The position numbers were made by a program, and so were the translations under genes. Of a stretch of 64,000 bases of DNA, positions 29,301 through 36,572 are shown one piece after another. Below the pieces are notes generated by a model. It made no database searches and was not told the DNA's origin. It was given only the letters and a program-made list of their open reading frames with translations. Each line of letters opens with the position of its first letter. The first letter of the stretch is position 1. Source of the stretch: Alphaproteobacteria bacterium (GTDB lineage: Bacteria; Pseudomonadota; Alphaproteobacteria; UBA8366); assembly GCA_009377445.1 (NCBI GenBank), contig WHUA01000017.1:27267-91266 (forward strand). Direction: 5' to 3'.

Positions 29301-29788
29301 GCTTGGCCGGAGCGCTGCTGGGCAGCAAGGTGAAGGAAATCCGGGGCATCACGGACGCCGTTCAGGGCACGGACGTGCTCGTTTCCGCCTTCGAGGGACC
29401 GTCGACGCTGAACGGCGATATCATCGTGGAACGCGGCGTCGCGACGACCCGCAATCTCGTTCTGGTCGGCCGGGGCGGCCGTGCGCTGACCGCTGGGACC
29501 GCAAATCTGCCGGGATGGACTCTCGACAGCGTCACGGACATCACCCTCGGCCAGGACAGCGACCCGTACCTCACCGCCCAGGTGGCCGGCGCGCTGGACG
29601 ATCCCTATTTGCGAAAGGTCAGCGGCACCTTGCTGCGGGGAAGGCCGGTTTCGACCCAGCCGCAAGGGGGCGGGCAGTCCGGAGCCAAGATCGTCGAGCC
29701 GCAGCAGCCCGCGCCGGCGCCGGCGGCAGATCGAAAGCGAAAGCCGGAAGACGTATTGAAGGACTTATTGCAGGGGCTCAGCCGCTGA
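26330..29788 (+). CDS. AsmA-family protein (large envelope lipid-transport-type protein)
   Basis: The 1152-residue AsmA-like protein has an N-terminal transmembrane anchor (KKLLIGLIAVGVLLIAAILI, about 2-21), the AsmA N-terminal domain (IRGNIDVTILPSPALRVEDV) and a long beta-strand-rich periplasmic body. Low-complexity Pro/Ala linkers occur near 345-370 and 540-560, and the AsmA C-terminal region with a glycine/alanine-rich stretch lies near 970-1000. Members of this family are linked to outer-membrane lipid transport and assembly. Translation likely starts at GTG 26330, shortly after GAGGGG. It converges on, and overlaps by 24 nt, the ribbon-helix-helix gene. Confidence 0.88.
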   Translation: MKKLLIGLIAVGVLLIAAILIAPSFVDWNAHKQEITAMVREATGRDLAIRGNIDVTILPSPALRVEDVRLSSIEGAVSPEMVRLPEARISFAFAPLLEGRLSTVVTMVRPTVNLEKLKDGRVNWNFAAKQEQVPAEQQSADEPGSGLPFDVKLDSFRIVNGTVSYHDASTGTLERMESLNTEISFDSLRGPFRIDGAASVHGIPIVLRASTGVIKPEAPLFVMAEVTTADGDSKLRLNGTVSAPDGASAVNGELEATSKSVASFVKSIFHMSAPGVFDQPFTLRGNLAGSEKAVSLSAIEIEFGDARATGEFTAELGDAPRLTGLVRSGNLNLDAFLDGGKPADAAPAAAAGKNPGTPASGPASDPQAKDPVETPFSLPANLDASLTIAADIIQFNGALVRDLAVKAALKDGRAAIEDISAVMPGNSFVAVKGGIAAVDGKPDLDLHVSSRSDNLREILEWVGVDIGSVPADRLRRFSLSTTVTGAPKNLTAKDIKMQLDSSNLTGGLALVLRDRPAFGLRLVVDRVNLDAYVAGRDSAMQPAPAPSSTADTAAKQDAGQSGGLGGLEDALRVLERFDANIDATIKSLIVARTPATDLRADFTILNGGLEIRHAGIGDLAGLRGSIKGRLDRSKDQPSIDADYTVEVTDVARFARFVDRPQLMNHKGNGRLASSGKLAGNLERMVVTARLEGLGVTVDIDGAATALLAAPEFKLATSVRSPELVQLVRLGMEDYSPAAGKLGPVDVSFRLEGSRNHVKADAINGHAGPVALRGLAEVTLGEPRPKLRAVISTSEVSLDLFLPPESRRRSDATPEYRIIPAAASGTTAPSPSRWSSDPIDIAMLEAFDAEVDLDMAVLAKDPYRLKDSKLRVRLDEGKLSLERFHANFSAGTVTVTGSLAAEQRKIAGTLNASLNGVEVSDLVVALRNYQARLGPVRFGAKMRGPVTVTATLNTLGGSEREFVSGLAGSARIAGQLNTEMSSETRQAGAVAGLAGALLGSKVKEIRGITDAVQGTDVLVSAFEGPSTLNGDIIVERGVATTRNLVLVGRGGRALTAGTANLPGWTLDSVTDITLGQDSDPYLTAQVAGALDDPYLRKVSGTLLRGRPVSTQPQGGGQSGAKIVEPQQPAPAPAADRKRKPEDVLKDLLQGLSR

Positions 29789-30103
29789 GGTCTGACCGGC
29801 GCTGCGCGCATTCGCCAGATCGGTTTGCAGCGAGGTCAGGACATACACCCGGATCGCGCTCGAAAGGTTGCCGTCGCGCTGCTTGTCGATCTCCGTGACG
29901 AGCTGGTTAACCGTGAAATTGCGCCGGCCCGCGATTGCCTTGAGCGCGTCCCAGAAAGCGTTCTCCAGCGAAACCGACGTGCGGTGTCCGGTAATGACGA
30001 CGGAACGCTTCTTCATCGCGCCGAGTGGCCCGCCATCCATGGCGCCCGAAGTATCGGCGCCAGACGGCGATGGAATTTCCTGCCGGTCCGATGATGTTGT
30101 CAT
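29765..30103 (-). CDS. Ribbon-helix-helix domain protein
   Basis: The 112-residue small protein, or about 137 residues if an upstream ATG at 30178 is used, has its recognisable part from MKKRSVVITGHRTSVSLE onward. This is a basic beta-strand followed by two helices (AFWDALKAIAGRR, TVNQLVTEIDKQR), the form of ribbon-helix-helix (RHH_4-type) domains. These bind DNA as dimers or act as small adaptor proteins. The N-terminal 30 residues are low-complexity. Its 3' end overlaps asmA convergently. The start is uncertain, since neither ATG has a strong ribosome site. Confidence 0.7.
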   Translation of the reverse strand: MTTSSDRQEIPSPSGADTSGAMDGGPLGAMKKRSVVITGHRTSVSLENAFWDALKAIAGRRNFTVNQLVTEIDKQRDGNLSSAIRVYVLTSLQTDLANARSAGQTSAAEPLQ

Positions 30104-30214
30104 TTTCACGAATTCTACGTTGCCGATTAACGTATAGATATACCGCGCAACGGTGACTTCAACCGTTGCCATTGGCAATACGCATTCACGGATTCTTGAT
30201 GCGCTGCCCGGACT

Positions 30215-30847
30215 TTACCGGCATGCAGCGCGCGTGAATTCCGCAATTCGATCCATTGCATCGTTCCAATTGCCCGCAATAGTTCGCCCCGACGAGCGGC
30301 GCGGCTCCAGGCTGTGGTTGCCGTCCTCTAGCCATTGAACGGTAATTGCCGGCGATAGGCGGTAACCACCAATCTCCGCAAACGAACCGAAGGGGTCGCG
30401 GGTTCCCTGGCATATCAGCGTGGGCGTGCGCAAATCGGCGAGATGCGCCGTCCGGGTGCGCTCCGGCCTGCCGGGAGGATGGAAAGGGTAGCCGAGGCAG
30501 ACCAGACCCGCGACGGCGCTTTCGTCGGCGATCAGGCTCGCAATCCGGCCGCCGAGGGATTTTCCGCCGATGACGAGGGGCCGGCCCGTCAAACGGTCGA
30601 TCGCCTCGGCCCAGCACCGCCTTAGGATCGCCTCGGGGTTCGGGGGGCGGCGCCTGCCCGAGGCCGTCATCGCCCGCATGTACGGAAATTCGAACCGGTA
30701 CACGGGGATGCCGCGCTCTCCGAGCCCTTCAGCGAAGGCTTCCATGAAGGGCGACCGCATGCCCGCGCCCGCCCCATGCGCAAGCACGAGGGCGCCATCG
30801 CCGCCGGGCGGGCCGGACCTCAACAGCTCAAGCAACCCATCAGCCAT
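30215..30847 (-). CDS. Alpha/beta-hydrolase of the KANL3/Tex30-like type
   Basis: The 210-residue cytoplasmic alpha/beta hydrolase has an N-terminal LVLAHGAGAGMRSPFME oxyanion-type segment, the nucleophile elbow GGKSLGGR (serine near 97) and YPFHPPGRPERTR. The acid and histidine appear in CQGTRDPFG and EDGNHSLEPRR. This pattern is that of the KANL3/Tex30-like dienelactone-hydrolase relatives, for which no substrate is established. It is transcribed divergently from the CheW-globin gene; the two coding starts are about 110 bp apart. Confidence 0.82.
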   Translation of the reverse strand: MADGLLELLRSGPPGGDGALVLAHGAGAGMRSPFMEAFAEGLGERGIPVYRFEFPYMRAMTASGRRRPPNPEAILRRCWAEAIDRLTGRPLVIGGKSLGGRIASLIADESAVAGLVCLGYPFHPPGRPERTRTAHLADLRTPTLICQGTRDPFGSFAEIGGYRLSPAITVQWLEDGNHSLEPRRSSGRTIAGNWNDAMDRIAEFTRAACR

Positions 30848-30958
30848 CTTATGCTTTCCGAAAGGTTAAACCGCGCGGCGCGCCGTAAAGGAGACGTTAA
30901 AGATATTGCCGTAGAAACCATATCTTCCGTTGACACTGTTTTGCATGCAGGGCTTGCA

Positions 30959-32173
30959 ATGAGCGAACTGGCACTTGTGGAAGATAGGGCGGTTTCGACC
31001 CGCAACGAAGAGCAGCTCGTCACGATGACGGTCGAGGGGCAGCTATTCGGGCTTCCGATCCTGAGCGTTCAGGATATCGTCGAAACGCACAAGATCACAC
31101 AGGTACCGCGGACACCGTCGGCGATTTCCGGCATCATGAATCTGCGGGGGCGGATCGTCACGGTCATCAATTTGCGGCGCATTCTCGGCCGAAGCGACGA
31201 TTCGAATAGCCGCATGGGCGTGACCGTCGAGTTCAAGGGCGACCTCTATACCATTCTTGTCGATCAGATCGGCGAAGTACGCCTGCTGAACAGGACGGAC
31301 TTCGAGGCATCGCCTGCGACGCTCGATCCCAAGCTCAAGCAGCTTTGTACGGGGATATACCGGCTCGACGGCGAGTTGCTGGCGGTGCTGGACGTAAATC
31401 AGATCCTTTCCCCGGAGACGATCGCGCAGACGCCGCCGATCCAGTTCATCGCGCGCCGTCAAAAAGAATCCACGAATATGCAGGCGGCGGCGCAGAAATC
31501 GCTGCCGGCGCCCGCGACGGAAGAGCCCGCCGCTGCCGCCGACGAAGACGATGAGCAGAGCGCGGCACCGGCCAAACACGGCAAGAATCTTTTCCGCAAA
31601 CTGAAATCATCCGCAGCCGCCGCCGCGAAAGCGGCCCCTGTCTCAGAAGGCGAAGCTGCCAAGGGATCGGCCAGCGCAGAAAGCGCGATTGTGCCGTCTT
31701 CGAAGGGATCGGGTGCAAAAAGCTCGACCCCGTCGAAGAAAATCGAGGTTGGCAAATCGAAGATCGCCGTGCCGGAGAAGTCTGCGGCGCCCTGTCCGCC
31801 GAAAGCCATTGCGCCGTCCAAGGATCTGTTCGAGCTTCTCGGTGGCGACACGGCGCTCGCGGCGGCCGTGCACGGATTCTATGAAAAGATTGCCGCGGAC
31901 CGGACCCTGTCGGCCCGCTTCGGCAGCTTGGACATGACGCGTCAGGGAAAGGCGATGCAATCGTTCCTGACCGCCGCGATCAAAGCAGGCAGCAGGCCGG
32001 TCTCTGCGCCGGGCCACCAGTGGCTGTCACCCAAGAAGGGGCTGAACGACGACGATTTCAACAAATGCCTCAGCCACTTCGAAGCGGCCCTGCACGCGCG
32101 GCTGGTTCCCGAAGGCACGATTTTCCGCGCCCTCGCGGTGTTCGAGCGATATCGCGAGAGCGTCGTCGACTGA
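30959..32173 (+). CDS. CheW-like chemotaxis coupling domain fused to a truncated-globin-like domain
   Basis: The product is 404 residues. Residues about 15-160 form a CheW domain (VEGQLFGLPILSVQDIV, ISGIMNLRGRIVTVINLRR, ILVDQIGEV, DGELLAVLDVNQIL), which normally couples chemoreceptors to CheA. Residues about 161-287 are an Ala/Ser/Lys-rich linker. Residues 288-404 match group 1 truncated haemoglobins in length and pattern: DLFELLGGDTALAAAVHGFYEKI, then LDMTRQGKAMQSFL, then KKGLNDDDFN. The FY pair (Phe307-Tyr308) corresponds to helix B. At the proximal-His position anchored by the GL motif there is Lys359; the nearest histidine is His353. The start at 30959 has a CAGGG ribosome site; an ATG at 30851 would add 36 residues. 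A strong terminator follows. Confidence 0.85.
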   Translation: MSELALVEDRAVSTRNEEQLVTMTVEGQLFGLPILSVQDIVETHKITQVPRTPSAISGIMNLRGRIVTVINLRRILGRSDDSNSRMGVTVEFKGDLYTILVDQIGEVRLLNRTDFEASPATLDPKLKQLCTGIYRLDGELLAVLDVNQILSPETIAQTPPIQFIARRQKESTNMQAAAQKSLPAPATEEPAAAADEDDEQSAAPAKHGKNLFRKLKSSAAAAAKAAPVSEGEAAKGSASAESAIVPSSKGSGAKSSTPSKKIEVGKSKIAVPEKSAAPCPPKAIAPSKDLFELLGGDTALAAAVHGFYEKIAADRTLSARFGSLDMTRQGKAMQSFLTAAIKAGSRPVSAPGHQWLSPKKGLNDDDFNKCLSHFEAALHARLVPEGTIFRALAVFERYRESVVD

Positions 32174-32194
32174 CTGCGATCGCGGGCGAAATTG

Positions 32195-32226
32195 AACGGG
32201 CCGCATCGACGATGCGGCCCGTTTTT
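32195..32226 (+). terminator. Strong intrinsic terminator after the CheW-globin gene
   Basis: A perfect 13-bp stem (32195-32207 with 32211-32223) around a GAC loop is followed by a T-run at 32222-32226. It ends the CheW-globin transcript and may also serve the convergent fumarase gene. Confidence 0.92.
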
Positions 32227-32244
32227 CATTGGCAGAGCGTCGGA

Positions 32245-33861
32245 TCAGAGGTCGCGGAAGAAGTCGTTTCCCTTGTCGTCGGTGACGATGAAGGCGGGAA
32301 AGTTCTCGACCTCGATGCGCCAGATCGCTTCCATGCCGAGGTCCTCGAACTCGATGCACTCGACCTTCTTGATGCAGTCGAGCGCCAGCCGGGCGGCCGG
32401 GCCGCCGACCGACCCGAGATAGAAGCCGCCGTGCTTCTGGCAGGCTTGCCGCACCTGGTCGGACCGGTTGCCTTTCGCCAGCATGACCAGCGACCCGCCG
32501 GCCGCCTGGAAGCGGTCGACGAAGGAGTCCATGCGTCCCGCAGTGGTGGGACCGAAGGAGCCGGAAGCATAGCCTTTGGGCGTCTTCGCAGGCCCGGCGT
32601 AATAGATCGGGTGGTCCTTGAAGTACTGCGGCAGGTCGCCCCCCTCATCGAGACGCGCCTGCAGGCGGGCATGCGCCAGGTCCCGCGCGACAATGATCGG
32701 CCCATTGAGCGCGAGGCGGGTCTTTACCGGATGCTTCGTCAGCGCCGCGCATATCTCTGGCATCGGCCGGTCGAGGTCGATGGCGACGGCGTCCCCGCCT
32801 AGATCGTCTTCCGCGATGTCGGGGAGGTACCTTGCCGGGTCCGTCTCGAGCTGCTCGAGAAACACGCCGTCCTTTGTGATCTTGCCGAGTATCTGCCGGT
32901 CTGCGGAGCAGGACACGCCGAGTCCGATCGGCATGCTGGCGCCATGCCGCGGCAGCCGTATTACGCGGACGTCGTGGCAGAAATATTTGCCGCCGAATTG
33001 TGCGCCTATACCCATCTTCTGCGTCAGGCCAAGTATCTGCTGCTCGAGCGCGACGTCGCGAAACGCCTGTCCCTTATCGCCGCCCTCGGTCTGAAGGGTG
33101 TCATAGTAGCGGCAGCTCGCGAGCTTGACGGTCTTGAGGTTCATCTCCGCCGACGTTCCGCCGATGACGATCGAGAGGTGGTAGGGCGGGCAGGCGGCGG
33201 TCCCCAATGTCCGGATCTTCTCGTCGAGGAAAGCGATGAGCTTTTCCGGGTGCAGCGTCGCGGGCGTCGCCTGGAACAGAAAGGTCTTGTTGGCGGAGCC
33301 GCCGCCCTTCGCGATAAACAGGAACTTGTAAGCGTCGCCCTCGTCGGCATAGAGGTCGATCTGCGCCGGCAGGTTGTTGCGGGTATTGGTTTCCACATAG
33401 GTCGACACCGGGGAAACCTGGCTGTAGCGTAGATTCGTCTCGGTATAGGTCCGGAACACGCCGGCCGACAGCGCGGCTTCGTCCTCGCCGCCGGTCCAGA
33501 CGCGCTGGCCCTTCTTGCCCATGATGATGGCGGTGCCGGTGTCCTGGCACATGGGCAGCACGCCGCCCGCCGCGATGTTGGCGTTCTTCAGCAGGTCGTA
33601 GGCGACGAAACGGTCGTTTTCCGATGCCTCCGGATCGTCGAGGATCCGGGCGAGTTGCTTGAGGTGCCCCGGCCTGAGCAGGTGGCTGACATCCTTGAAG
33701 GCTTCGGCGGCCAGCAGGGTGAGGGCTTCCGGCTCGACGGTCAGGACGTCCGTCCCGTTGAATTTTGCCGTGCCGACATGCTTGTCCGACAGCTTCCGGT
33801 ACGGCGTCGCATCCGGGCCCAGCGGGAACATCGGATAGAACTCGAACTTGGCCTCGCTCAT
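32245..33861 (-). CDS. Class I fumarate hydratase (iron-sulfur)
   Basis: The 538-residue oxygen-sensitive [4Fe-4S] fumarase interconverts fumarate and malate in the TCA cycle. The three cluster cysteines expected for FumA/FumB-type enzymes are seen as Cys105 (LPMCQDTGT), Cys224 (ACPPYHLS) and Cys318 (GLGVSCSADRQ). The C-terminal beta-subunit domain is fused, with PIYYAGPAKTPKGYASGSFGPTTAGRMD. The length matches the fused class I form. It stands alone on the minus strand between the terminator and an SDR gene. Confidence 0.95.
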   Translation of the reverse strand: MSEAKFEFYPMFPLGPDATPYRKLSDKHVGTAKFNGTDVLTVEPEALTLLAAEAFKDVSHLLRPGHLKQLARILDDPEASENDRFVAYDLLKNANIAAGGVLPMCQDTGTAIIMGKKGQRVWTGGEDEAALSAGVFRTYTETNLRYSQVSPVSTYVETNTRNNLPAQIDLYADEGDAYKFLFIAKGGGSANKTFLFQATPATLHPEKLIAFLDEKIRTLGTAACPPYHLSIVIGGTSAEMNLKTVKLASCRYYDTLQTEGGDKGQAFRDVALEQQILGLTQKMGIGAQFGGKYFCHDVRVIRLPRHGASMPIGLGVSCSADRQILGKITKDGVFLEQLETDPARYLPDIAEDDLGGDAVAIDLDRPMPEICAALTKHPVKTRLALNGPIIVARDLAHARLQARLDEGGDLPQYFKDHPIYYAGPAKTPKGYASGSFGPTTAGRMDSFVDRFQAAGGSLVMLAKGNRSDQVRQACQKHGGFYLGSVGGPAARLALDCIKKVECIEFEDLGMEAIWRIEVENFPAFIVTDDKGNDFFRDL

Positions 33862-33926
33862 GGTCGCCTTTCCTTCGCCGGTTGCGCTCGGAACCGGCGG
33901 CTAAAAACGACGAATTGCCCCGGTCG

Positions 33927-34664
33927 TCAAGGCCGTCCGCCGCCGACGCGGATGTTCGCCGCGGACGTGTACGAGGCCTTCTCGGACAGCAGCCAGCAGA
34001 TTGCCTCGGCGATCTCCTCCGGGCGTCCGGCGCGGCCCATCGGCAGCCGCGGGGCGATCTCCGCCACCTTTTCCTGGGGCGGCATGCCGGGCGAGGTGAG
34101 GCCGGGGCTGACCGTGTTCACCCTGATCCCGTCTTTCGCGACTTCCTGAGCGAGCCCGATCGTCAGGCTGTTCACGGCGCCTTTGGAGGCCGCGTACAGA
34201 ATGCCCTCGTTGGGCGAGCCGTTGTTGGCCGAGCCCGATGAAACGTTGACGATCGCGCCGCCCTTGCCGCCATGGCGCGTCGACATGCGCCTCACGGCTT
34301 CGCGGGCGCAAAGAAAGTATCCCGCCACGTTGACGCGGAGTACGGCCTCGATGTCGTCGGCGGCGAGCGCTTCGAGCCGGCCGCGCGGGCCGTGCATTGC
34401 GGCGTTGTTGACCAGCCCGGTCACCGGGCCAAGCTCGCGGCCCACCCGTTCGAACAGCCGCGCCACATCCGCCTCGACGCCGGTATCCATCCTGACGGCC
34501 ATCGCCCGTCCGCCGGCCGTTTCGATCGCCTTGACGACCTCCTCCGCTTTGCTGGTCTCGGATTTGTAGGCGACGCAGACGAAATGGCCATAGCCGGCGC
34601 TGAGCCGGGCGGTCGCCGCGCCGATGCCCCGGCTTCCGCCGGTCACGATGGTTACATGCTGCAT
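33927..34664 (-). CDS. Short-chain dehydrogenase/reductase (SDR)
   Basis: The 245-residue classical SDR has the NAD(P)-binding TGGSRGIG at 8-15, NNAA at 86-89 and catalytic Ser142/Ser143, Tyr157 and Lys161 (YAASK). The C-terminal SPGLTSPGMPP segment is the usual substrate loop. It resembles FabG-like 3-oxoacyl reductases and glucose 1-dehydrogenases, but the substrate cannot be named. It is on the same strand as fumarase, 65 bp upstream of it. Confidence 0.88.
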   Translation of the reverse strand: MQHVTIVTGGSRGIGAATARLSAGYGHFVCVAYKSETSKAEEVVKAIETAGGRAMAVRMDTGVEADVARLFERVGRELGPVTGLVNNAAMHGPRGRLEALAADDIEAVLRVNVAGYFLCAREAVRRMSTRHGGKGGAIVNVSSGSANNGSPNEGILYAASKGAVNSLTIGLAQEVAKDGIRVNTVSPGLTSPGMPPQEKVAEIAPRLPMGRAGRPEEIAEAICWLLSEKASYTSAANIRVGGGRP

Positions 34665-34737
34665 GATGCAAGCCTCCCAGTGGGCTGGCGCGTCGACGCT
34701 CCGCCACGGGACGACGCCGTTTATTTCTTCCGACCAG

Positions 34738-35205
34738 TCATTTCTTCCGAAAGGTATCGAGCGGAATGATGTTGCCGTCTTTCGCCGCCGGCTTGGCGGC
34801 GTCCTTGCCGGTGCCGTGCTTCTCGGCGTCGTCGTTTTGCGCCGCCGCTTCCGCCGGTTGGAACTGCAAGGCGAAGTTCACCGACGGGTCGGCGAAGGCG
34901 TTGATGGCCGCGAAGGGGATAACCAGCCGTTGCTGCCGGTCGTTGAAGCTGAGCGTCACCCGGAATCCCTCGTCGCCGACGAGAAGCTCCCAAAACTGGT
35001 ATTGCAGGACGATGGTCATCTCGACCGGATATTTCGCGCGCAACTCCTCGGGAATGGCTACGCCGGGATGGTCGGTGCGAAAGGTGATGTAAAGATGGTG
35101 CGCTCCCGGCAGCCCGTGCGTCGAGACATGCATCAGGGCCTCGCGGACGACATTTTTCAATGCCCGCTCGACTAGCTTGTCGTATTGCAAGAGATCCTCG
35201 GTCAT
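34738..35205 (-). CDS. sspB: SspB, ClpXP adaptor for ssrA-tagged proteins
   Basis: The 155-residue protein of the alphaproteobacterial SspB type tethers tmRNA-tagged polypeptides to ClpX for degradation. The tag-binding domain (about 15-115) contains REALMHVSTHGLPGAHHLYITF and LQYQFWELLVGDEGFRVTLSFN. A disordered acidic/Ala/Lys linker and a short C-terminal tail (GNIIPLDTFRKK) resemble the ClpX-docking tail of SspB. It lies directly downstream of ssrA in the same orientation, so the tag RNA and the adaptor for the tag are physically linked. Confidence 0.92.
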   Translation of the reverse strand: MTEDLLQYDKLVERALKNVVREALMHVSTHGLPGAHHLYITFRTDHPGVAIPEELRAKYPVEMTIVLQYQFWELLVGDEGFRVTLSFNDRQQRLVIPFAAINAFADPSVNFALQFQPAEAAAQNDDAEKHGTGKDAAKPAAKDGNIIPLDTFRKK

Positions 35206-35279
35206 CGCGCTAGACGGTGTTCTAGCACAACCGCGCTGGCGATAAAATGGATACGCGAGGAAGGGCGAGAATGAAAGTG

Positions 35280-35576
35280 GGGGGCTTCTGTTGCCCGGTG
35301 CCCCCCGAACCGCGCTTACCTAGGTTTTAATTAGGCAGCGAGGCGGGCTTCGCCCGCAAAGTTATCGTTCGCAATTAGCGAATTGGTCCGATAACGGTGG
35401 TACCATACCGGGAACAAGCCAGATCTTTACCACGCGCGTCGATCCTATTTCGCCCCCATGAAGCCGGCGGTGCGAGCATCGCCGGCTGTCGAATTTGGTG
35501 GAGGCGCCGGGTACTGCCCCCGGGTCCGCTGCGCTTATTTCACCAGGCCATTTAGCGCCATAGTCGGTTGCCCGAC
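35280..35576 (-). ncRNA. ssrA: tmRNA, circularly permuted two-piece form (alpha-tmRNA)
   Basis: tmRNA rescues stalled ribosomes and tags the product for proteolysis. On the minus strand the acceptor piece comes first and ends in CCACCA at 35501-35496. A 38-nt intervening hairpin (35495-35458) follows, then the coding piece starting GGGGGCGAAATAGGATCGAC at 35457. Acceptor strands GGGGGCG and CGCCTCC pair. The tag frame at 35372-35331 encodes ANDNFAGEARLAA and ends in TAA. This permuted order is known from alphaproteobacteria. Outer ends are estimated; the 5' end is placed from the promoter. Confidence 0.95.
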
Positions 35577-35582
35577 ACAGGG

Positions 35583-35611
35583 AATATAGGGCGGCTCGAG
35601 CCGTTGTTAAA
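35583..35611 (-). promoter_or_regulatory. ssrA promoter
   Basis: On the minus strand TTTAAC (35611-35606), a 17-bp spacer and TATATT (35588-35583) form a good sigma-70-type promoter, with transcription expected to begin near 35576 at the acceptor piece of tmRNA. Confidence 0.7.
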
Positions 35612-35742
35612 GCGCCGAATGCCGGCAGCCGGCCCGAATCGCGGGCGCGGCCGGCTGCGAGGGGCGAAATTTGCCGGTTCGTAAACATTTGATATGCCGA
35701 AATTAACCAAAAACGATTGGCGGGGGCCCATCCGCCATCTAA

Positions 35743-35771
35743 TTCATAGAGGTATCCGGAACCGGTATAGT
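35743..35771 (+). promoter_or_regulatory. Candidate thyA promoter, positioned for a leaderless transcript
   Basis: TTCATA (35743-35748), a 17-bp spacer and TATAGT (35766-35771) precede the thyA ATG at 35778 by only 6 bp. The expected start site coincides with the ATG itself, and no Shine-Dalgarno sequence is visible. Confidence 0.5.
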
Positions 35772-35777
35772 AGCCTC

Positions 35778-36572
35778 ATGAAGCAGTATCTCGACCTGAT
35801 GCGGCACATCCGCGACAACGGGGTCCGGAAGAACGACCGGACCGGCACCGGCACGCTCAGCGTTTTCGGCTATCAGAACCGTTATGACCTTGCGGATGGA
35901 TTCCCGGCGGTCACCACCAAGAAACTGCACCTGAAGTCGATCATTCACGAGCTGCTGTGGTTCCTCCAGGGCGATACGAACGTTCGCTACCTGCACGAGC
36001 ACGGCATCTCTATCTGGGACGAGTGGGCCGACGAGACCGGCGACCTCGGCCCGGTCTATGGCAAGCAGTGGCGGTCCTGGCCGACACCGGACGGACGGTC
36101 GATCGACCAGATCGATGCGCTGGTGAAGCAGATCCGCCGCAACCCGGATTCGCGCCGGCTCATCGTCAGCGCTTGGAACGTGGCCGACGTCGACAGCATG
36201 GCGCTGCCGCCCTGCCATTGCCTGTTCCAGTTCTATGTCGCGGAGGGCAGGCTCTCCTGCCAGCTCTATCAGCGCAGCGCCGATACCTTCCTCGGCGTCC
36301 CCTTCAACATCGCCTCCTATGCGTTGCTGACGTTGATGCTGGCGCAGGTATGCGGCTTGGAGCCGGGCGAATTCGTGCACACTTTCGGCGATGCGCATCT
36401 TTATCTGAATCATCTGGAGCAGGCCGAGCTGCAGCTTCGGCGGGAGCCCTATCCCCTGCCGCAGATGGCGCTCAATCCCGATGTGAAGGACATCTTTTCC
36501 TTCCGCTACGACGACTTCAATCTGACCGGCTACCGCTTCCATCCGCATATTCCGGCAAAGGTCGCGGTTTGA
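35778..36572 (+). CDS. thyA: Thymidylate synthase ThyA
   Basis: ThyA is the cytosolic folate-dependent enzyme that converts dUMP to dTMP using methylene-tetrahydrofolate. The product is 264 residues, the same as the compact E. coli-type enzyme. The catalytic Cys146 is in LPPCHCLFQFYV, and RTGTGTLSVFG near the N-terminus is the dUMP-phosphate loop. The ATG at 35778 was chosen over an upstream in-frame ATG (35694) because it begins the conserved MKQYLDLMRHI. It is translationally coupled to folA by a TTGA overlap. Confidence 0.97.
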   Translation: MKQYLDLMRHIRDNGVRKNDRTGTGTLSVFGYQNRYDLADGFPAVTTKKLHLKSIIHELLWFLQGDTNVRYLHEHGISIWDEWADETGDLGPVYGKQWRSWPTPDGRSIDQIDALVKQIRRNPDSRRLIVSAWNVADVDSMALPPCHCLFQFYVAEGRLSCQLYQRSADTFLGVPFNIASYALLTLMLAQVCGLEPGEFVHTFGDAHLYLNHLEQAELQLRREPYPLPQMALNPDVKDIFSFRYDDFNLTGYRFHPHIPAKVAV

